Of a DNA stretch of 64,000 bases, positions 55,931 through 64,000 are shown one piece after another. Under the pieces are notes generated by a model. It saw only the letters and a program-made list of their open reading frames with translations. It did no database searches and had not been told where the DNA came from. The position numbers were made by a program, and so were the translations under genes. Position 1 is the first letter of the stretch, and the number at the start of each line of letters is the position of its first letter. Origin of the DNA: Guadua angustifolia (lineage: Eukaryota > Streptophyta > Magnoliopsida > Poales > Poaceae); assembly GCA_036346375.1 (NCBI GenBank), contig CM070515.1, positions 11,616,423 to 11,680,422 of the forward strand. The letters are read 5' to 3'.

Positions 55931-57600
55931 CCTGTTGGAATTCGGTCGAGGTCGTCGTGCTCCGACCGGCGTTCACCCTTCGGTGGTCGTCATCGCCGGA
56001 ACACGGGCATCTCACCACGCCCGTCATAGAAGGCTTCAAGCTTTCCTTGCCAAGCCTGCGGGACCAGCGTCGTGGCCGTATCTGTAAACGGTAAATTCGC
56101 CTCGTCGTACCACAGCGCCCTTCGGCTCCTGCGGCAATGTCGGTCCTCAAGGTCGAGCCGCGGCCTTCTTTACGGGGCGGCCTGCGCTGGCGAGGCGAGG
56201 CCGACCTTGGCGAGTCGGGTCCGTCCGTCGATCTCGGACCTCGAGGACCTCCTGTGGCCGTCCGGCGAGATGATGACCATGATAGACCTCCGCCGGATCC
56301 TGCGAACGCACGCTTCCGCTTCTTGGCGGGCGTCTTAGTCGGCGCCCTTGGAATTGGGCGGGCGGCCTCGAGTGGTTCGAGACCAAGCTTACCTTGGTAA
56401 TGTCGCGCTTCAGCGGACGGCGTCGTCGCGTCACGTACTGTTCCGCCATGCGGAACGGTTTGTTAACGCCGAGCCTTGTCGTGATCTCGAGGTCTTGATG
56501 GCGCGCCGGTCGCGAACGCCGAACTTGAAGGCCTTGATGGCGCTTCGCCGAGAGATGCTCGGAATCGGGTTCCTCGTCTTGATAAACCGCCGCCGCGAAA
56601 TCACGAAGAGCTCGCTCTTGCCACTGGATAGCGCGATCGAGTCTTTCTCCTTCCTGGCCGTTCGTATGACTCACGGAAGTTGGGCGGGCGCTCTGGATTT
56701 GGCGCCACGACTGAAGGCCGGGCTTCGGTTGAAGAGCGAGGTTAAGGCGGCCCGTCGAAACGGTTGGGAGATAGTTGGCCATAACCATTTCGTCACCGGC
56801 GCCAAAATGGCGGTCGAGTAGATGGGCGAGAACTCGTCGAGATTCTTGGTCCCGTCGGCGCTTCGATCAAAGGGCTTGGCAACCGAGCATGCGGCGTCTG
56901 TGACGAAGGTCGTCGAGTCGCCACGCAACCGTAGGCGGGGCGGGTGCAGCCGGGAAGCGTCGTGTGCGAGATCTCCTTCTTTGTCGACTCGAGCTCGAGC
57001 TTTCTTGGCGACCGATCTTGGCGAGATCGGTCATAGTGCCGAAACACGGAGTCACTGGGAGGTATTGCGAGCGGTCTGTCTTGGCGATGCTGGGCGGAAT
57101 GTCGGGAAAGTCCCGCGACTTCTTGTCGATTAGCGTGGAGCTCGTGTGGCTCACCTCGCGTCCAACCCTACTAGGGTTAGTAGCCGCAGGACAGCGATCA
57201 CGGTGGCGTCGGGTCTCGCCCGAGGTGTTCTTAAAGACGGCGCTTCACTCCTCGGCGGCAATGCGGTCAGTGCCCTGCGGCAGCGTGATGAGTTGTCGCT
57301 GCTTCTCGAGGAAGGGTCCTGGCGGTGACTTCGTGTCTGCGGAGGAATGACCTCGATTGCGGCCGCGATCGAGTTCCTCGGCCAAGGCCCGGCGAAGAGC
57401 TCGATTTTGCCCTATCGGGATCGACCATGATCCGGCGATATGGGCGCTCCCAGGAGGAGCCTCTCTGGTCCTCCGTCGGGCCTTGTTTATGCTTTGATTG
57501 ATCGCGACATGGACCATCAAGCGAGCATCCTCGGGGTTTGTGGAGTCGCGACCTTCCGCGCTGCGGTGGCGGGAAGGCGAGCGAGGATCTGGGCTGGACT
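55931..57600 (-). pseudogene. Gypsy 1 gag, broken
   Basis: Minus-strand frames read NPEDARLMVHVAINQSINKA (57.5 kb), an Arg-rich stretch with EELDRGRNRGHSSADTKSPP, and MANYLPTVSTGRLNLALQPK (56.8 kb), the gag capsid marker L-P-x-x-L-x-G-x-A-x-x-W-x-x-x-L-x-P decayed by frameshift. REITTRLGVNKPFRMAEQYV follows. No intact zinc knuckle was found. Confidence 0.7.
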
Positions 57601-57692
57601 CGCGCCCGATCCACGCTTGAAGAGTGTCCGTCGATGGAAACGCCATGCTCCTAAGACCTTGGAGTTTTCTGCGAATGAACAAAGCAATCGGG

Positions 57693-57708
57693 CCCCACGG
57701 TGGCGCCA
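57693..57708 (-). other. primer-binding site of Gypsy element 1
   Basis: Minus-strand TGGCGCCACCGTGGGG, one base inside the 5' LTR end. TGGCGCC...GGGG sites are common in Tat/Grande-type Gypsy elements. It fixes the minus-strand orientation of the element. Confidence 0.8.
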
Positions 57709-57709
57709 T

Positions 57710-58357
57710 TGTCGACGATCGGGATTGCCAACCGCAGAAAATGAGGTAGAAATCGATGAAATGGGACCACAAGCTGCGCTTTGCTCGAGCGGAGGAATGA
57801 GGTCGAGGAGGTCTATGGTCGGAGCTAGGAGACAGACGAATGCAAGGATTATCTTGGTTCGAGCCTGAGAATGTAATAGCTCTACTCCGATCACCTTGCG
57901 GTGGTGATTCACTGCTATTTGTGAATACAAGAGGATTCTGACTCAAGCAGCGATACTAAGTCTAGGCTTGAACTTCGAGTGTGTGTGTGTGGGGTTGTTA
58001 CATTTTTTTGCTAAGTGTTTACAAAGCTTGATCTTATACACATTCTTCTTGCAGCGTTAGGGAGTAATTCTCGGATCGTGGCCTTCATGCACATTGATAG
58101 CGGTGGTAACGTTCCGATCCGCCGCCTACTGCATTACTCCATGATCCCACGTTTAATAGCGCCAAGTGATGGCGTGTCCGGATCCAGGAACGTTATCGAC
58201 CTTGGACCATCCCGAGCTCCAGGTCGCGGGGACCCGAGCTCGGAGTTACGCGCCCTAGGTCGGCGGCCTCGAGTTTGATCAGAGTCTTTGATCGAGGCCT
58301 TCCAGAGCTAGGGGCGGTTGACCGTTCTTTGGCCGCCAAGGGTTGCCGGCCCCGACA
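57710..58357 (-). repeat. Gypsy element 1, 5' LTR
   Basis: Partner of 47639-48288 (648 against 650 bases). On the minus strand it runs TGTCGGGGCCGGCAACCC to GTCGACA and is followed by the primer-binding site. Confidence 0.9.
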
Positions 58358-59835
58358 GCCAGTACAAAATTCTTCACCTACTGCTGTGAGCTATTTTTAC
58401 ACACTCATGTCTTTTACATTCACAGATATTTAATTGTGGCATGAGATGAAAAGATTGTTCATATGCTCATTTGTATCCCCTGGCATGTTCAATAATGTTA
58501 TATCTTATATCATGCCTTTCACGCTTTGAATTCACTTATCATGATTCATGCTTATGCTTAATTGAACATACCATGATAACTCAAGCACACGTATATCATC
58601 ATCTCCTCTCTGTTGATCTCATTGGTTATCCATTTGAGGGGGAGTTATTGGTTACTGATGAAAATTCCTTTCGGTTGCCTTTTGGGGAGGTTTGTTCTTT
58701 CAGCCTTTTGTTTTCAATTTAATCCCTTCAAGTGATATTCTGTAGAAATTTTCTTTAAGATGGTTGTTTTGAGGGGGAGTTTGTGAAAAACCTTGTAATA
58801 TTGTGTAACATGCTTTTTGTTTCGTGTGTTTCTTAAATGAAAAACAAAAAAATGAAAAACAGTAAAAGTACTGAGCATTGTATTTCACACACATATGTCA
58901 TTTGAAGCCATGTTTATGCTACAAGGGTCTTTGCAACTTCCTATTTATACATATATGGTGTAGTTTATGTCATGACTTTTTAAATGGAATGTCAACTTGA
59001 ATTAAATCTTGTCATGGTTGAACTTTCTTGGCTATCTTGATCCTGTTCGAAAAAGTGCTAAATATGAAAGTTAAGTGCTAAAGCTCAAAAAGTGATTGTT
59101 GATAAAAGCAAAATCAAGGTTATGTCTTGTCGCACTTCTTCTTTCTGAGGCCTTATCATTGCACTATGATATGAACTTGTAAGAGGTTGTGTATGGCCAA
59201 ACCATGAAACCTTAAGCTTGTGATTGCTTGGCATGGTTGAAAAGTAAAGTGATGGTGCATGTAATTCCTTGCAATTGTTATTGTTGCAATCAAAGTAATG
59301 AATCAGTTTTTCAAAGCACAAATAAAGTGCACAAAAATTCAATGTTTTCAGGTTTTAAGATTGTTGAAAGGGAGATCATGCCATGCAAAAAATCGTTAAT
59401 AGTACTTGATTTCTAGTTATGCTTACTCTACATTGTTTATGTGTAGATTTGAGGGTGCAAATCTTGTTGATAGCATGACTTGGTGATCAAGTTGTTACAT
59501 TTGTGCATGATTCATAATGCTCGATTACATAAAAAGAAAACAACAAACAAAAAAGGGAGAAGTTTCTCTTTTGCTCTCTTTTGCATTCTTGATGAATCCA
59601 TTGTCAAAGGGAGAAATTTTGGAATCAAAAGGAGGAATTTTTGGTTACACATTGCACATTCACACACATTTCTTCTTTACGTTAGAAGTCTTTCTTTTTG
59701 ATAGGGGGAGATTTCTTTGTAGATATAGAGAGATTTTTGTTCTTCTTTGTAGGGGGAGATTTCTTTTTCTGTCTTTTGGTCACTTTACTTCTTTTAAAAA
59801 TGGTGTTGCCATTGTGAGGTGAATGCCAATGTTAG
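58358..59835 (+). mobile_element. Copia element 2, 3' non-coding region
   Basis: AT-rich sequence with four GAGGGGGAG/TAGGGGGAGA tracts (58637, 58771, 59703, 59749), the polypurine style of SIRE/Maximus-type Copia elements, and a long untranslated stretch. It probably belongs to the 3' end of Copia 2, but the integrase-RT-RNase H region expected before it is missing. No 3' LTR of Copia 2 is in the window. Assignment rests on position and the polypurine tracts. Confidence 0.45.
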
Positions 59836-60850
59836 TGTCGGCGTATTCCACAGCAGGCCGAAGTCTCTGAGCCGGGTTTGGTTCGGAAGGAGGCGTCTTT
59901 GCGTGAGCTAAACCTAGCGAGAAACCTAGGAACTCCCATGACGAGCTTGGCGACTAAGAACTGGGAGCGACAGAGATTTTTACCCGAGTTGGGCCCCTCG
60001 CCTTGGGTAATAGCCTTACTTCTGCTAGATGGTTTTTGAGAGTGTTTGAAGCAGACCACGATTACAAAGCTTAGGAATTACAAGTTCCTCCTTAGGCTCT
60101 CTTTGCGATACTCTTGCTTGTTCTCCTCAACCTTGACCCCCTTCCCCATGCACGAGGGCCCTTATATAGGCCAAAGCTAACGGGAGTAGGTAAAGGGGTC
60201 ATCATCTTGACCCTTACACATTTATCGCCTTCCGTCTTTGTCCGTTCCTCGGCCTCATTAAATGTCGGCGCATGGCCCTTGATCCGCCGAGACATGACCC
60301 CTTTGTGAGTTGGCGAGGCGTCGAGGAATGGGCTTTGTAGCAAAATCCTTGCGGTGACAGTCGACGCCGCTTGTCCGTTGCCGAGCAGTGCGACAAGAGA
60401 AGGAGCCGGTGAAGCCACCTCGCACCACCTTTGCCTTGCGGCGAAGCGGCGAGCATGCCATACTTTTCATGGGCGCCCGTGGGCCGGTCGCCGGGCGGCG
60501 AGCGTCTGCCACCTTCGCCGGGCGTCCGTGGGCCCGCCGGGCGGCGTGTGTGCGCCCACACCTGCCGGCGCGCACGTGGGCGCTTTCGCCGGCGGCGGCG
60601 TCTTCGCCCACCTTTCGCCGGGCGCCCGTGGGTGGCCGCCGGGCGGCGAGCGTCTTCGCCCACCTTTCGCCGGGCGTCCGTGGACTACCGCCGGGCGGCG
60701 AGCGTGTCGCCCACTCACCGGGCGCCCGTGGGCGCCCTTTGGCGGCGGCGTGCCGCCCACTGCTCGGCAGGCGCCACGTGGAGTGCAGTATGTTGACCAC
60801 CATGTTGTTGCTTTTATCGACGGAGAGGTACCCGGTAGCAGTCTGTGACA
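59836..60850 (-). repeat. Gypsy element 2, 3' LTR
   Basis: On the minus strand it starts TGTCACAGACTGCTACC (at 60850) and ends ATACGCCGACA (at 59836). It contains a TATA box GGCCTATATAAGGGCCC at 60159-60175 and a downstream leader with TTGTAATCGTGG. The sequence inside it at higher coordinates is internal, so this is the 3' LTR. The rest of the element lies beyond the window. GTTAG precedes it at 59831-59835 as a candidate target duplication. Confidence 0.75.
60466..60782. repeat. GC-rich minisatellite inside the Gypsy 2 LTR
   Basis: About six units of 48-58 bases built from CGCCGGGCG(C/T)CCGTGG(G), CGCCGGGCGGCGAGCGT and CTTCGCCCACCTTT. Spacing and wording vary, so the array is moderately old. 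It lies in U3, upstream of the TATA box on the minus strand. Long open frames on both strands here are a by-product of the repeats. Confidence 0.85.
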
Positions 60851-61146
60851 ATAGCCCTGGGCCATACAGAACACGCGCCAAAGCCTCTTTTAGAACCTTC
60901 ATTAAATGCTGGGTGCGTTCTTGGGCGGGGCCACCACTCATGAGGATACGATCGCCTCGGTTCCCTCCCGCGTATCTGCAGATTTTCTCGGGACCCGGCG
61001 GCGCCGCGATCTTGCCTCTTCACGAGCCGTCGGTCGGGCGCATATATAGATAGGTTCATCTGTATTAGGCGGTTTCGCCTTCTTCTTCCTTCGCACTAAC
61101 TTTTACTTCCTTCAATCTTCTTGCTCGAAAAGCCTCTGTCTTCTCC
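60851..61146 (+). promoter_or_regulatory. Gypsy 2 polypurine region and antisense promoter
   Basis: Minus-strand CCCAGGGCTAT precedes the LTR. On the plus strand, CATATATAGATAGG at 61041-61054 is a good TATA box for the antisense ORF that starts at 61147. Between them lies a TC-rich leader (TTCGCCTTCTTCTTCCTTCG). Confidence 0.5.
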
Positions 61147-63325
61147 ATGGCGCCTGAATTCCCAGCCTCTGCGCGGACTCCTTGCGGTGGATAGAATAGC
61201 CATCCTAGCGGCCGTGGCACCTTCCGCTTCAGGCGGGGACCTCCTGCCATGGTGCCTTTACGAAATCCTTCTCCATACTTGGGCTATGATGGCGGGCTGG
61301 TCCGCCATTTTCAGTTCTTCCTCACTTGTCCTTCACTTCTCTGAGATCCACCACCTTCATCTCACCCCAACTCCATTATCTTTCTTTCCATCTTCGCACA
61401 CCTTTGTGAAATGTTCATGGGGTGATCTTGAATCTTCAGCTTTTCGCTACTTCTTTCTCTGGCGCCTCCACGAAAATGAAGTAGTGGGAAGTCTACTACT
61501 TCCGCTTTGCGGGGCAGGATGGCCTCAGCTATATCACCTTCGACCTGGTCCAGCCCGGAAATCATGGCGCGGCGAATGGTACATACATCAAGGATAGCAA
61601 TGGCGTCGGCATATGAATGTGCCAGCAAAGGCGGGAAGCCATCGAGGACCGGAACTCTCGGTCGAGGAGGCGGCGGAACTCAGCGATGGCGACCAGCGTC
61701 CTCCTACGCGGGAGCCGGATTATCCGGTGTGTAGCGGGACTTCGTGGCGGAGGATCGCCCTCTTATACCGCGTCCATACGCATGGCGATATCTGAGCGGC
61801 AACGGCGCGGCAACGCCGCGTGGCGGGCGTGAGTCTTCGCCTTTCTTTAATTTTTTCTTGCGCACATGCTCCTTTCTGTGGTTTCCCTGGCAAGCGGCTA
61901 CTTTTTTGTCCATTGCGGTAGCGAAACACGGAGGAAGCGAGATCCGAGGCGGATGGCTCGCCAGTCTTGATCTGGCCGGTTTCAGCGGCACCCCTTTCCC
62001 GGCGGTGGCCCAGCCGCTCGCCAATCTGGAGCACGCGGAGCGCCTAAGGGTCGTGAGGCTGCTCCGCCAATAGACTCCACGGGCTCCTTTGTGGTGCCGG
62101 CCGCTGCCAGCCGGTGATCGAGGACCACGGCTCCCGCCAGCGTCGGCCGTGGGCAAGCGATCCTTCGCCGGACATCACGGTCCGGATCCCAGAAGGAGCC
62201 GCGGGCCGGGCAAACCTCGCCGCCACGAGCTCCGTCGTGGCGGATCCTCGCGAACGCGCCGAGCCGCCCGATCTCGACTTCATCGCCGGTGGCGCGCCTC
62301 ATTGGCGCGCCCCCCGTCTTCTCCTCGGGGCGGCGCCTCGCGGCGCGCCGGCTCGATACTTCCTCCTCGGCGCCGGCCTCCGCAGCCCGCAGCGCCAACT
62401 TCTTCGGCCATGGGAGCCCAGGCCACCACCCAACAAGGTGGCCTCACACTCCCGATGGCCGGTCTCAGCTGAGGATGCCATCAAGGGCGGCCCCTCGGGG
62501 CCCTTGGCGGACACGCCCGGCGCCACCGGCGCCGGCGCTTCGCCAGTGCCTCCGGCCCCGCCCTGAAGGGCGGGCGGATGATGCCAGCGCCAACGCCTCC
62601 GGGAGCCTTGCCCCGCGCACCACCATTGCCCCCACCGAACGCCACGTCGAGCTGTTCACGGGCTCGAGGACTTACGCGCTCGTTGGGCACCGCTCTTCTT
62701 GCGCCCGAACCAGGGCGATATCGCCAGCGATTGGCGTCGGTGAAAGCTGCAGCGAGGCGGCGTGAGGCGGATCTGGCGGAGGCGGTATTAGGCGCAGAAG
62801 AACCGACAATCGTCATCATGCGACCAGCGGGCGAAAGGGCGAGATCGAGCGCAAAAAGCGGAGGCAGTGGCCGAAGACCTCGGAGGTGGAGTCCTTCGCT
62901 GCGGCGCAACTTTGTCTGTCATGCTCAAGAAGGCCTTCAGCGCACGAAGAGGTGCACAGAACCCTTAGAGTGGCCTTGAGCAGCGCATTGGAGGACTCCA
63001 TGCTGCGGTTGCCGCGACCAACCGAGCCGCGGAAGCACTCTGAGGCCGCACAAGCCCTAACCGCTCGCTCACTTGAAAGGTCGAGAGGTTGCGATCATGG
63101 CGCGACCTATCTGGCCTTTCTTTGGGCGGCCGCGACGCCCTTGATCCCATAGCGGCGGTGACGACCGGCGTCAAGGAAACCTTGGCGCAAGCGGAGGCGA
63201 GTCTGTGCGTGACCGCCCGAACACGTGGCGGAGTGTTGCAAGTTGAGCCGCGGTCATGGGCGTCTCCACCCGCTGGCCGTGGAAGGCAACGAAGCGGCGA
63301 CATCGGCGTCGGCGGCGAGTGAAAG
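61147..63325 (+). pseudogene. antisense ORF of Gypsy 2 (plant gypsy-type transposon protein)
   Basis: ATG at 61147 (MAPEFPASARTPCGG), then, across frames, IIFLSIFAHLCEMFMG and EVVGSLLLPLCGAGWPQLYH, followed by ITFDLVQPGNHGAANGTYIKD. These match the H-x-x-x-F-V-H-x-C-E-x-F-x-G and Y-F-x-x-R segments of the plant putative gypsy-type transposon family. 62.1-63.3 kb is Ala/Pro/Arg-rich, with GERARSSAKSGGS and coiled-coil-like SAALEDSMLR wording. Several frameshifts. Same gene type and position as 48690-51723 in Gypsy 1 although the LTRs differ. Confidence 0.65.
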
Positions 63326-63930
63326 AAGGAGCGACCCCTTAGTTCTTTTGCTTTTCTTTCTTTTCTTTGATCCTCTGCATGCATGAACATAAGTAATACT
63401 TAGCGAGCAGATATTTACGGGTTGAATGTTATTTTGCATGTTCTTTCATTTTGTGTGATCAAGTTTGCGGATCAAATCGTTAAATGACGACTTTTAACCA
63501 GCTGAAATGCTCGAGGAACGCTTAGGTTAGGGCGGTATTCCTGAGTTCCGTCAGTGTTTACGCATGTTTGCTGCGAACACAAGTAAGGATCACACAAGTC
63601 ATACGGGACTTAGGCAAAAAAAAACGACCCTGAGTCCGACAGGAGACGCTAGACGTAGCTTGGTCTTAGCGTTTGGTTTTTGCGCGGGATTGTAACTTAG
63701 TTCAAACTCTTCTGGAGCTTGGACCCTGATGATCGCCTGAAAGTGTGTTGCAGCGTAGCGTGGCAAGGCAACAAGTTTCCGAAAGTGTATTTAGACCAGC
63801 GGCACCCGACGGTGACAACCAGCGGTGCTTCGGAGAGCCAACCCGAGGCGTACGAGCCGTGTTTGGGTACCACGTCTAACTTGCACCCCGGCTGCTTGGC
63901 CGTGCCGAACGTTGACGCTTTTAACACACT
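63326..63930. other. Gypsy 2 spacer between the antisense ORF and integrase
   Basis: No motif is readable. The plus-strand frame 63719-63955 is open for 78 codons but has no recognisable domain and overlaps the expected end of the minus-strand polyprotein. Confidence 0.4.
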
Positions 63931-64000
63931 TCCTTTGATCATGAGGGCCCGTTAATTTTTGGCACTTGTGACAATCACGCGCAACTTGACCCATCTTAGC
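63931..64000 (-). pseudogene. Gypsy 2 integrase fragment at the window edge
   Basis: Minus strand from 64000: AKMGQVARDCHKCQKLTGPH, resembling the C-x-x-C-Q half of the integrase zinc finger (R-x-C-x-x-C-Q). Only about 23 residues are seen before similarity fades, so the upstream pol should lie beyond the window. Confidence 0.55.

Larger units (their letters stand above)
47639..58357 (-). mobile_element. Gypsy element 1, complete but decayed, minus strand
   Basis: Two similar LTRs (47639-48288 and 57710-58357) enclose 9.4 kb. In minus-strand order: primer site, gag, protease, reverse transcriptase, RNase H, integrase, spacer, an antisense plus-strand ORF region, polypurine tract and 3' LTR. 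This order, with an extra reverse ORF between pol and the 3' LTR, is known from Tat/Grande-type plant Gypsy elements. It sits in the protease region of Copia 2. Flanking 5-mers GGCGG and GCCAG do not match, so no target duplication is evident. All reading frames are broken. Confidence 0.9.

Noticed and set aside
47634..58362. 5-bp target duplication for Gypsy 1
   Set aside because: The flanks GGCGG and GCCAG differ at two of five positions and the adjoining Copia sequence is missing a large part, so no duplication can be claimed.
60258..61053. Long frames of 164-227 codons on both strands with Arg/Gly-rich repeats
   Set aside because: They are translations of the LTR minisatellite, not proteins.
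63719..63955. 78-codon plus-strand frame at the right edge
   Set aside because: No recognisable domain. It lies opposite the minus-strand polyprotein of Gypsy 2.

Overview
This is plant nuclear DNA, almost certainly from a grass (Poaceae). The evidence is one 15-exon gene with GT-AG introns and a GC-rich first exon, one intronless CC-NBS-LRR resistance gene of the RGA2/RGA4-like type, many miniature inverted-repeat elements (MITEs) with Tourist, Stowaway and hAT features, and a nested block of Copia and Gypsy LTR retrotransposons. I cannot name the species from the sequence. No bacterial, organellar, CRISPR, tRNA or rRNA feature was seen.

Layout. 1-15.4 kb holds no intact host gene. It is a patchwork of small DNA transposons: a foldback MITE, a decayed CACTA transposase, a Harbinger-type MITE sitting in a tandem repeat, two related hAT-type elements (one carrying a captured receptor-like cytoplasmic kinase fragment with its intron), a Tourist MITE and two Helitron 3' ends of one family. 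15.8-21.9 kb is the best-supported host gene, encoding an 839-residue coiled-coil protein with a conserved C-terminal domain of unknown function. 22-24.7 kb is spacer with small repeats and a Stowaway-like MITE.

24.7-41.6 kb is a resistance-gene (NLR) cluster. It contains one apparently intact NLR (36304-39798, 1164 residues), an older NLR relict that has lost its NB-ARC core and was hit by a 3.7 kb LINE, a duplicated NLR promoter/leader that stops at the start codon, a second 5'-truncated LINE with a perfect 16-bp target duplication, and two LRR relicts on either side of the intact gene. The two LRR relicts cover complementary parts of one LRR region. Each is bordered by a copy of the same ~130-bp block, which suggests that the intact gene lies inside a broken older copy.

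41.5-64 kb is nested LTR retrotransposons. A Copia 5' end (LTR, primer site, gag remnant) is interrupted by a second Copia element (long LTR, gag with two zinc knuckles). That element is interrupted by a complete but decayed minus-strand Gypsy element (47639-58357), and its 3' part is cut by the 3' end of another minus-strand Gypsy element that runs off the window. Both Gypsy elements carry a long plus-strand ORF relict, antisense to gag-pol, behind its own TATA-like box.

The main points for follow-up are the split NLR architecture, the leader duplication that differs at the TATA run, the kinase-capturing hAT element and the antisense ORFs in two different Gypsy elements. Nothing here is clearly a wholly new biological system. 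All family calls were made by reading motifs, without database searches.
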